Positions 1 to 5,446 of a stretch of DNA of 9,380 nt are shown here, in pieces (positions within the stretch are counted from its first letter, which is position 1; each line of letters starts with the position of its first letter). Origin of the DNA: JACKNG01 sp040904625 (GTDB taxonomy: Bacteria > Pseudomonadota > Gammaproteobacteria > Ga0077536). The notes beneath the pieces were generated by a model. The model had not been told where the DNA came from. It did no database searches and was given only the letters and a program-made list of their open reading frames with translations. Position numbers and translations under genes: made by a program. The stretch is from contig JBBDTC010000079.1 in NCBI GenBank assembly GCA_040904625.1, positions 1 through 9,380 of the forward strand. The letters are read 5' to 3'.

Positions 1-36
1 CGGTTTGGCGGGCCCGGGCGCGCCTTGCCGGCGATG

Positions 37-43
37 AGGAGGT
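37..43 (+). promoter_or_regulatory. Strong ribosome binding site for the first PRC-barrel gene
   Basis: AGGAGGT is a full anti-16S match ending six bases before a GTG codon. It decides the non-ATG start at base 50. The rest of bases 1-36 is GC-rich, with short palindromes (CCCGGG at 13-18, GGCGCGCC at 17-24). It may be the tail of an upstream terminator or promoter cut by the window edge; nothing more can be supported there. Confidence 0.85.
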
Positions 44-49
44 AAAACC

Positions 50-736
50 GTGGACATTTCCATTCTCCAGCGATCATCCATCCTGTCGGTGCTCATGAGC
101 GCCAGCTTCCTTCTGCCCGCCACGGCTCAAGAAGCCGCGCAGGAACCGCAGGTGATCCCGCTGGAGGAGTGGGACTATCTGGGGGAATGGGACACCGGCT
201 GGAGCGTCGAGGAGTTCATGGATGAGGCGCAGGTCTATGGCGTGGACGGCGAGGAGATCGGCACAATAGAAAATGTCCTGATCGGCGAGGACAACCGGAT
301 CGTCGCGGCAGTTGTAGAGGTGGGCGGCTTTATCGACATCGGAGACACCCATGTTGCCGTGCCGTGGGACGATATTCAGTTCAGCGTTCACGCCGTCACG
401 GTGCCTGTCGAGGAGGACAACATCGGCGAATATTCGCTGTTCGAGTCGGACCAGTCAGGTGCGCGGCAGGACGTGTGGAAAGCGACGGACGTTCTGGACG
501 ACTATGCAAGGGTCGAGGGCAAGGGCTACGGATATGTCGACGATCTGATCTTCAACAACGACGGCGTCCTGACTGCAGTCATCATCAACAGTGACGTGGT
601 CTTCGGCGGCGGCCCCCGGGCGTTCCCCTGGAACGGAGATCCGGCGGCGCCGACCTACGAGCTTCCCTACGATGAGGCGGAGGTTATCGAACAAGCCCCC
701 TTTGATCGCGAACAGTTGGAAGGCGAGCCGCAATAG
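50..736 (+). CDS. Secreted tandem PRC-barrel domain protein (first paralogue)
   Basis: A 228-residue exported protein of the PRC-barrel family, small beta-barrels found in photosynthetic reaction-centre H subunits, RimM and many stress-induced alphaproteobacterial proteins; its function here is unknown. Residues 1-26 form a signal peptide ending Ala-Thr-Ala before Gln27. Two PRC-like repeats follow: residues about 60-112 (GEEIGTIENV, then DTHVAVPWDD) and about 142-215 (VWKATDVLDDYARV, GYVDDLIFNNDG, AFPW). The mature protein is acidic and probably periplasmic. The GTG start is set by a perfect AGGAGGT at 37-43, six bases upstream; the first in-frame ATG (base 95) would cut into the signal peptide. 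It is clearly paralogous to the protein at 2667-3500 but shorter between and after the repeats. Its stop lies 2 bp from that of the convergent permease gene. Family call firm, role unknown. Confidence 0.9.
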   Translation: MDISILQRSSILSVLMSASFLLPATAQEAAQEPQVIPLEEWDYLGEWDTGWSVEEFMDEAQVYGVDGEEIGTIENVLIGEDNRIVAAVVEVGGFIDIGDTHVAVPWDDIQFSVHAVTVPVEEDNIGEYSLFESDQSGARQDVWKATDVLDDYARVEGKGYGYVDDLIFNNDGVLTAVIINSDVVFGGGPRAFPWNGDPAAPTYELPYDEAEVIEQAPFDREQLEGEPQ

Positions 737-738
737 GC

Positions 739-1767
739 TCAGGATCCGCCCTCGCCGGGCACGTTGGTGTCCTCGCCGAGGGCTTGCCTGACATAGAGTT
801 TCTTCACCAGGATATAGATGACGACCGTGAGCGGGGCGGCGATCAGCACGCCGATGAAACCGAACACCAGGCCCACCGCGACGACCGCGAACAGCAGGAG
901 CGCCGGCGGAATGCGCATCATGCGTTCCCCCACGAGCGGCATGATCAGGTTCGATTCGATCTGCTGAACGGCGACGAACAGCCCCAGCGTCCACCAGATG
1001 GTGCTGCCGCCTTCGTTGAACGCGAGCAGCACGGCCGGGAGTGCGCCGATGACCGGCCCGATATAGGGGATGAACTCGCTGATGCCGGCGAACAGCCCGA
1101 GCGCCACTGGCGCCGGCAGGCCGATGAGCCAGGTGCCGATCCCGACCAGCGCTCCGACGATGGCCATTGAGATCGCCTGGGTCATCAGCCACAGCTTGAG
1201 GCCGTCGCCCGCACTTGCGATGGCCCCCCTTGCCTCGCCGTGGAGACTGGGCGGGAAAAGCTTCACCAGCCCGTTACGATAGACCTCTGGGTCGGCCGCC
1301 AGGAAAAACCCGCCGACGACGATCAGCGCCAGAGCCGCCAAGGCATCGATGATGATGACGCCAAGCGACAGGGCCTGGTTCGCCAGTTGCATGACGATGC
1401 CGTTCGACTGCTCTCCGCCCCGCGACGGCATCGCAATGTCGAATTGGTCCCGGAGACTCTGAAAGGCCTCCGACACCCGGCTCAGCAGTTGGGAAAACTG
1501 CCCTTGCACCTGCGTGCCGACGAGGAACGACAATCCGACGATCACGGCCGCCACTACCAAGGCGACGATCAGCAGCGCCCAGCTGCGTGACAGCCCCGTT
1601 CCCCGCTCGACGAGGCGTGCGCCGGAACCAAGCGGCACGGCAATGAGTATCGCTATAAAGGTCAGCAGCAGAACCTGCCTGACCTGCCAGAGCAGGAGCA
1701 CGAGAACCACCACGCCCGTGACGATCAGGACGCGCTGCAGGAAGTCCGCGGTTTCGTGACGGTGCAT
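739..1767 (-). CDS. AI-2E family transporter (PerM/TqsA-like permease)
   Basis: A 342-residue polytopic inner-membrane protein of the AI-2E/UPF0118 family, usual length about 340-370. Members include TqsA (autoinducer-2 export), PerM and Na+/H+ antiporter-like proteins, so the substrate cannot be assigned from sequence. Hydrophobic segments lie near residues 13-47 (a pair), 62-84, 134-157, 197-217, 219-250, 257-270 and 288-321. The central soluble stretch of about residues 85-130 is typical. Family signatures are visible: GISEFIPYIGPVIGALPA at 228-245, QQIESNLIMPLVG at 268-280 and GFIGVLIAAPL at 303-313. The ATG is preceded by GAGGT (plus-strand ACCTC at 1772-1776). The gene is divergent from the PAP2 gene and convergent with the first PRC-barrel gene. 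A degenerate EcfG-like promoter may lie just upstream. Family call firm, transported compound unknown. Confidence 0.92.
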   Translation of the reverse strand: MHRHETADFLQRVLIVTGVVVLVLLLWQVRQVLLLTFIAILIAVPLGSGARLVERGTGLSRSWALLIVALVVAAVIVGLSFLVGTQVQGQFSQLLSRVSEAFQSLRDQFDIAMPSRGGEQSNGIVMQLANQALSLGVIIIDALAALALIVVGGFFLAADPEVYRNGLVKLFPPSLHGEARGAIASAGDGLKLWLMTQAISMAIVGALVGIGTWLIGLPAPVALGLFAGISEFIPYIGPVIGALPAVLLAFNEGGSTIWWTLGLFVAVQQIESNLIMPLVGERMMRIPPALLLFAVVAVGLVFGFIGVLIAAPLTVVIYILVKKLYVRQALGEDTNVPGEGGS

Positions 1768-1787
1768 TGCTACCTCAAACCGTGTTA

Positions 1788-1812
1788 AACGCCTCGGAAG
1801 CCGTTTCTATCC
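1788..1812 (-). promoter_or_regulatory. Possible degenerate EcfG-like promoter for the AI-2E permease gene
   Basis: Read on the minus strand this is GGATA, 16 bases, then CGTT. The -10 half and spacing fit the EcfG consensus, but the -35 half matches at only GGA of GGAAC. It lies 20 bases before the permease ATG, which would give a very short leader that still contains the GAGGT ribosome site. Listed only because two exact matches occur in the same window. Confidence 0.25.
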
Positions 1813-1844
1813 GGGCGAGCCGCTACAGTCGAGTTGGATGCCTG

Positions 1845-2570
1845 ATGACCACGAGCGAAGAACTGAAGCGGCTCGGACGCCGGGAATGGCCAATCGTCTT
1901 TGTCCTGATGATCGTCGCCGCCGCCGTATGGGCGTTCATCGAGCTCGCCGACGAGGTCGTCGAGGGCAGCACGGCGGCGATCGACGAGGCCATTCTCCTG
2001 GCGCTGCGCAATCCCGCCGACACGACCGAGCCGCTGGGCCCCGCCTGGCTCGAGGAGATGATGCGCGATTTCACCGGGCTCGGCGGTACGGGAATCCTCA
2101 CGCTGTTCACGCTGGGAGCATCGGGCTATCTCATTCTGCGCAGGAAGCAAAAGGCCGCCCTGGCGGTGCTGATCGCTGTCGGCGGCGGCATCCTTCTCAG
2201 TACGGCCGTCAAGCTCGGCTTCGACCGCCCCAGGCCCGACCTGGTCCCGCACGGCTCCTACGTCCAGACCGCCAGTTTCCCCAGCGGACACTCGATGATG
2301 TCGGCGGTCGTCTATCTGACATTGGCGGTGATGCTGGCGCGTGTTCGGCCCCAGTGGCGCATCAAGACATACGTTCTGGCCTGCGCCGTCCTGCTGACCG
2401 TTCTGGTCGGCGCGAGCAGGGTTTATCTCGGCGTCCACTGGCCGAGCGACGTTCTGGCGGGATGGTCGATCGGTGCCGCCTGGGCGCTGACCTGCTGGCT
2501 TGTGACGCTGCTGCTGCAGCGACGGGGGCAGATAGAGCCCGAGCAGGACGACGGCGGCGGCACCGGCTGA
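1845..2570 (+). CDS. PAP2 superfamily integral-membrane phosphatase
   Basis: A 241-residue membrane phosphatase of the PAP2 type (phosphatidic acid phosphatase 2, PgpB, BacA-independent undecaprenyl-diphosphate phosphatases). The three catalytic motifs are complete: K-x6-RP at residues 123-131 (KLGFDRPRP), PSGH at 146-149 and SR-x5-H-x3-D at 191-202 (SRVYLGVHWPSD), with the catalytic His in the last two. About six membrane helices are seen, near residues 16-34, 79-97, 104-122, 150-164, 174-192 and 201-224. The likely substrate is a lipid phosphate or undecaprenyl pyrophosphate on the periplasmic face; which one is not decidable here. The frame is open upstream to a TTG at 1767, but those 26 codons include CTA, TTA and other low-GC codons, so ATG 1845 is preferred, with only a weak GGA upstream. 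It is divergent from the permease gene, leaving 77 bp. Confidence 0.92.
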   Translation: MTTSEELKRLGRREWPIVFVLMIVAAAVWAFIELADEVVEGSTAAIDEAILLALRNPADTTEPLGPAWLEEMMRDFTGLGGTGILTLFTLGASGYLILRRKQKAALAVLIAVGGGILLSTAVKLGFDRPRPDLVPHGSYVQTASFPSGHSMMSAVVYLTLAVMLARVRPQWRIKTYVLACAVLLTVLVGASRVYLGVHWPSDVLAGWSIGAAWALTCWLVTLLLQRRGQIEPEQDDGGGTG

Positions 2571-2572
2571 GC

Positions 2573-2597
2573 GGAACGATCACTGCGCCCGGTCGTT
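2573..2597 (+). promoter_or_regulatory. EcfG-type (general stress sigma factor) promoter upstream of second PRC-barrel gene
   Basis: GGAAC at 2573-2577, a 16-base spacer and CGTT at 2594-2597 match exactly the promoter consensus of the alphaproteobacterial EcfG/SigT sigma factors (GGAAC-N16/17-CGTT), which are released by the PhyR-NepR partner switch. It begins 3 bp after the PAP2 stop and sits 69 bases before the PRC-barrel start codon, leaving room for a leader of about 60 nt. The same bases form an inverted repeat, so a terminator role for the PAP2 gene is the main alternative. Confidence 0.65.
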
Positions 2598-2599
2598 CC
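2575..2599 (-). promoter_or_regulatory. Mirror-image EcfG-type promoter on the opposite strand
   Basis: Because the site is flanked by GGAACG and CGTTCC, the minus strand also reads GGAAC, 16 bases, CGTT. If used, transcription would run antisense into the PAP2 gene; there is no minus-strand gene immediately downstream. It may be an accidental result of the palindrome. Confidence 0.3.
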
Positions 2600-2666
2600 C
2601 CAGCACCGGAGGCGACATGACCGTCGTCAGGTCGCCCGCAAACAAGCGTTTGTATGGAGTCCAACC

Positions 2667-3500
2667 ATGCAGAAATCGACGATCGCGCGTACCCTCATGG
2701 CACTCGGGTTCAGCACCTGCGCCGCAGCCGCCGGCTGGGCTCAGCAGGACCAGACCGAAGCTCAGGATCAGCAGACTCAGCAGCAGGTGGGCCAGGAGCC
2801 CGAAATCATTGCGCTGGACACCTGGAATTACGACGAACTCTATGCCGATGGCTGGAGCCTCGAGGAGTTCGTGGACGAGGCGGAAGTGCGCGGCCCGGGT
2901 GGTGACGAGATCGGCGACATCGAAAACGTCGTTTTCGACGAGAAAAACCGGATTACCGCCGTGATCGCCGAAGTCGGCGGATTCTGGGACATCACCGACA
3001 CCCACGTCGCCGTTCCGTGGGATGAGGTCGAGGTCGGCGCCGGGCTTGAATACGTCCAGATCCCGGTGACCGAGGAGACCGTCGAGGATTACCCGATCTA
3101 CGGTGAGTATTCCCTGTTCACCGAGGACGCGGCAAACAACACCCGCGTCGTCGATGACGAGCTGGCGACGGGGCCACGGCTGTGGAAGGCTACCGAGGTG
3201 CTGGGCGACTATGCGCTGCTCGCCGACCGCGCGGGTTACGGCTATGTCGAAGATCTGATTATTGATGACCAGGGCATGGTCGATGCCATCGTCGTCAGCG
3301 CTGCGTCGCGCTATGGCCCCGGGTCCTATGCCTATCCGTTCTACGGCTATGGCTACGGCTTCGAGCCCGGCGATCCGTGGTATGACCTGCGATATGATGA
3401 CAGCGACGTCGCAGACCTCGAGACGTTCGACGAGGACCGCCTCGATGATGATCGCGAGGCGGCGGCTGATGACGACCAGGAGCAGGCGGCGGCCGACTGA
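2667..3500 (+). CDS. Secreted tandem PRC-barrel domain protein (second, larger paralogue)
   Basis: A 277-residue exported paralogue of the protein at 50-736. The signal peptide spans residues 1-25, ending Gly-Trp-Ala before Gln26, and is followed by a Gln-rich linker (26-44). The first PRC repeat is at about 71-123 (GDEIGDIENVVFDEKN, DTHVAVPWDE), the second at about 172-245 (LWKATEVLGDYALL, GYVEDLIIDDQG). Differences from the paralogue are an insertion of about 20 residues between the repeats, a Tyr/Gly-rich stretch at 216-239 and an Asp/Ala-rich acidic tail from about 257. The start has GGAG at 2656-2659, seven bases upstream. An EcfG-type promoter match lies upstream, which suits PRC-barrel proteins as stress-regulon members. 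The S10 peptidase gene follows after 57 bp and may be cotranscribed. Probably periplasmic; molecular role unknown. Confidence 0.9.
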   Translation: MQKSTIARTLMALGFSTCAAAAGWAQQDQTEAQDQQTQQQVGQEPEIIALDTWNYDELYADGWSLEEFVDEAEVRGPGGDEIGDIENVVFDEKNRITAVIAEVGGFWDITDTHVAVPWDEVEVGAGLEYVQIPVTEETVEDYPIYGEYSLFTEDAANNTRVVDDELATGPRLWKATEVLGDYALLADRAGYGYVEDLIIDDQGMVDAIVVSAASRYGPGSYAYPFYGYGYGFEPGDPWYDLRYDDSDVADLETFDEDRLDDDREAAADDDQEQAAAD

Positions 3501-3509
3501 GCGGAAATT

Positions 3510-3532
3510 GCCCGGGCCCGTGCGGCCCGGGC
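3510..3532 (+). terminator. GC-rich hairpin between the PRC-barrel and carboxypeptidase genes
   Basis: Bases 3510-3518 (GCCCGGGCC) pair perfectly with 3524-3532 (GGCCCGGGC) around a five-base loop. This is a very stable nine-pair stem 9 bp after the PRC-barrel stop. There is no T-run downstream, so it could be a T-less terminator, a partial attenuator that sets the ratio of the two genes, or a 3' mRNA-stabilising structure. Confidence 0.5.
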
Positions 3533-3557
3533 GCAGCCCACGCAAGGAACCTTCGAC

Positions 3558-5168
3558 ATGACGGGGATGAGCAGCAGCGGAACCGTTTGGCCGATCTGCA
3601 GGCGAGGATTCTCGCTGCTGGCACTGCTGCTGGCGCTGTCGCTGTCCGCCCCTGCGTTTGCCCAGGGGGAGCCGGAAGCCGCCGAAGCGGAGGCACAGGC
3701 AGAGGAGGCCGAAGCCGAGGAGAACGGCGAGGCGGAGGAGGGCGAAGAGAGCCCGCAGCTGGCGCCCGTGCGGGACCGGCGATTGCCGGACTCGAGCGTC
3801 ATCGATCACGAGATCGCAATCGATGGGCAAACGCTGCGCTTTACCACGACGGCAGGCGCCATCACCCTGACGGGGGACGAGGATGAGCCGGAAGCCGAAA
3901 TCGGCTTCATCGCCTATACGCGCCGGAGCGCCGATGCCGTGTCCCGCCCTGTCACCTTCGTGGTCAACGGCGGCCCGGGCGCTGCCTCGGCCTATCTGCA
4001 CCTCATGGTGCTCGGACCGTGGCGGCTCGACGTCGGGGCCGACAACATCGTGCCCTCCCAACCGGTCGACCTCGAGGCGAATCCGCAGACCTGGCTGGAA
4101 TTCACCGATCTCGTGTTCATCGACCCCGTCGGGACCGGCTTCAGCCGGTTGGTGGAGCCGAACCGGCAACTGCGCAACCAGTATCTGTCGATCGACGGCG
4201 ATATCGGGGCCCTGTCGGATGTGGTCTATCGCTGGCTGGTGGAGAACGAGCGTGTCGCATCGCCGAAGTATTTCGCCGGCGAAAGCTATGGCGGGTTTCG
4301 CGGGCCCCTGCTCGCGGACGAACTGCAGTCGGACTACGGGATCGGCCTGAACGGCATGACGCTGGTGTCGCCGGTGCTCGACTTCGGCTGGCGCGAGCAG
4401 CCCGAGTATGCGCCGCTGCCCTATGTTTCGCTGCTGCCGTCATACGCCGCCGCCCGCATGGAGATGAACGGAACGATTTCGCAGCAGGATCTGCAGGCCG
4501 TGGAAGCCTACGCCGCCAGCGACTACGTCGTCGATTTCCTGCAAGGGCTGGAGGATGAGGCGGCCGTCGACCGGATCGTCGAGCGGGTTGCGGAGATCAC
4601 CGGTCTGGACGAGCAACTGGTGGAGCGCCATTCGGGGCGCATCGACAGGCAGACCTTTGTACGCGCGTTGCTGCGCGACGAAGGCCGCATCGCCAGCCCC
4701 TATGACACCGGCGTGACGGCTGGGGATCCGACGCCGGAGCGTCCGTTTTCGCGCGCCCGCGACCCCGTCCTCGATGCGCTGACGGCGCCGCTCACCAGCG
4801 CCATGCTCGCCCATTACCAGGACACGCTCGAATGGCTGCCGGAGCGCCGCTACGTCCTGCTCAACCAGAGTGTCAGCCAGGCTTGGGAATGGGACGAAGG
4901 CCGCTCGCAACCGGAAGCCGTCAGTGCGTTGAGGCGTGTCCTGGCGCTCGACCGCACGCTCGAGGTGCTGGTGGTGCACGGGTATACCGATCTGGTCACG
5001 CCCTATTTCGAGAGCGAACTGATCCTGCGCCAGCTCGGGGACTTCGACGAGGGCGAGCGGGTGCGCCTGGAGACCTACCCGGGCGGGCACATGTTCTATA
5101 CCCGCGCCGAGGCCCGCCGGGCCTTCAGGAGCGACGCAAGGCGCCTCTATGGCTCAGGCGATCGATGA
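3558..5168 (+). CDS. Secreted serine carboxypeptidase, peptidase family S10
   Basis: A 536-residue exported serine peptidase of family S10 (carboxypeptidase Y-like, alpha/beta hydrolase fold), expected to remove C-terminal residues from peptides in the periplasm or outside the cell. The signal peptide ends Ala-Phe-Ala before Gln36. A low-complexity Ala/Glu linker covers about 37-66. The catalytic domain shows the oxyanion-hole motif VNGGPGAAS (136-144), DPVGTGFS (189-196), nucleophile Ser243 in GESYGG, Asp478 in GYTDLVTP and His511 in GGHMFY, so the triad is complete. Family S10 works best at acid pH, unusual for bacterial peptidases; the real substrate is unknown. ATG 3558 has AAGGA at 3544-3548; ATG 3567 is a possible alternative. 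The gene follows the second PRC-barrel gene after a GC-rich hairpin. No residue needed for catalysis appears lost. Confidence 0.93.
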   Translation: MTGMSSSGTVWPICRRGFSLLALLLALSLSAPAFAQGEPEAAEAEAQAEEAEAEENGEAEEGEESPQLAPVRDRRLPDSSVIDHEIAIDGQTLRFTTTAGAITLTGDEDEPEAEIGFIAYTRRSADAVSRPVTFVVNGGPGAASAYLHLMVLGPWRLDVGADNIVPSQPVDLEANPQTWLEFTDLVFIDPVGTGFSRLVEPNRQLRNQYLSIDGDIGALSDVVYRWLVENERVASPKYFAGESYGGFRGPLLADELQSDYGIGLNGMTLVSPVLDFGWREQPEYAPLPYVSLLPSYAAARMEMNGTISQQDLQAVEAYAASDYVVDFLQGLEDEAAVDRIVERVAEITGLDEQLVERHSGRIDRQTFVRALLRDEGRIASPYDTGVTAGDPTPERPFSRARDPVLDALTAPLTSAMLAHYQDTLEWLPERRYVLLNQSVSQAWEWDEGRSQPEAVSALRRVLALDRTLEVLVVHGYTDLVTPYFESELILRQLGDFDEGERVRLETYPGGHMFYTRAEARRAFRSDARRLYGSGDR

Positions 5169-5175
5169 GAGACAC

Positions 5176-5364
5176 ATGACCATATCCGACTCCGATATCG
5201 AACTGGGCAAGTGCTACGTGACGGGTCTGTCGGAAGTCCGCCGAGTGGTCGATCTGGACATGGACGAGGTGACCTACGAGACGGTCGGAGGCGCGCAGTC
5301 GGTGGTTACGGTCAGCCGGGAAAAATTCGCCGCCGAAATCGACCGGGAAGTCGGCTGCCCCTGA
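5176..5364 (+). CDS. Small protein of unknown function, 62 residues
   Basis: I do not recognise a named family. The product is small, acidic and has no signal peptide or membrane helix, so it is probably cytoplasmic. Alternating hydrophobic stretches (KCYVTGL, VRRVVDLDMDEVTYETV, QSVVTVSREKFAAEI) suggest a compact beta-rich fold, perhaps SH3/KOW-like, ending in a short helix; this is inference. It begins 7 bp after the carboxypeptidase stop, so it is likely the last gene of that transcript. A start at ATG 5149 is equally open: it has AAGG at 5138-5141 seven bases upstream and would overlap the peptidase gene by 20 bp, giving 71 residues. ATG 5176 is preferred only because the added residues look unstructured. 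G/C-rich third positions and tight spacing support a real gene. Confidence 0.7.
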   Translation: MTISDSDIELGKCYVTGLSEVRRVVDLDMDEVTYETVGGAQSVVTVSREKFAAEIDREVGCP

Positions 5365-5380
5365 GAGCTGGATGAGGCCC

Positions 5381-5406
5381 GGAACCGACGTTCTTCGCCG
5401 CCCGTT
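5381..5406 (+). promoter_or_regulatory. EcfG-type (general stress sigma factor) promoter upstream of the sugar dehydrogenase gene
   Basis: GGAAC at 5381-5385, a 17-base spacer and CGTT at 5403-5406 match the EcfG consensus exactly. It lies in the 82-bp gap after the small gene, 40 bases before the dehydrogenase ATG. It does not share the palindrome seen at the other site, so it is independent support for EcfG control in this cluster. Confidence 0.65.
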
Positions 5407-5446
5407 AAGGGGCGTCAGCCGACCTGTCCCAGATTGGAGAGACATC

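Larger units (their letters stand above)
2573..2599. repeat. Inverted repeat / potential stem-loop after the PAP2 gene
   Basis: GGAACGA at 2573-2579 is perfectly complementary to TCGTTCC at 2593-2599. One T-G wobble (2580 with 2592) and one C-G pair (2581 with 2591) extend this to a nine-pair stem with a nine-base loop. It starts 3 bp past the PAP2 stop. No T-run follows, so it is a poor intrinsic terminator by the classical definition. It coincides with the EcfG-type promoter match. Confidence 0.6.

Noticed and set aside
455..1192. A 245-codon minus-strand frame overlapping the first PRC-barrel gene and the permease
   Set aside because: Out of frame with the permease, which carries the family signatures; the product looks like an Arg-rich shadow.
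1767..1844. N-terminal extension of the PAP2 protein from TTG 1767
   Set aside because: Codons are not GC-biased, no ribosome site precedes the TTG, and it would begin inside the permease start codon on the other strand.
2580..4169. A 529-codon open frame on the minus strand, antisense to the second PRC-barrel gene and the peptidase
   Set aside because: It is the mirror of GC-rich third positions in two convincing plus-strand genes; its translation is low-complexity (Arg, Ala, Val, Asp) with no motif.
5399..5414. CGCCC/GGGCG hairpin before the dehydrogenase gene
   Set aside because: Only five pairs, no T-run, and it overlaps the -10 half of the better supported EcfG-type promoter.
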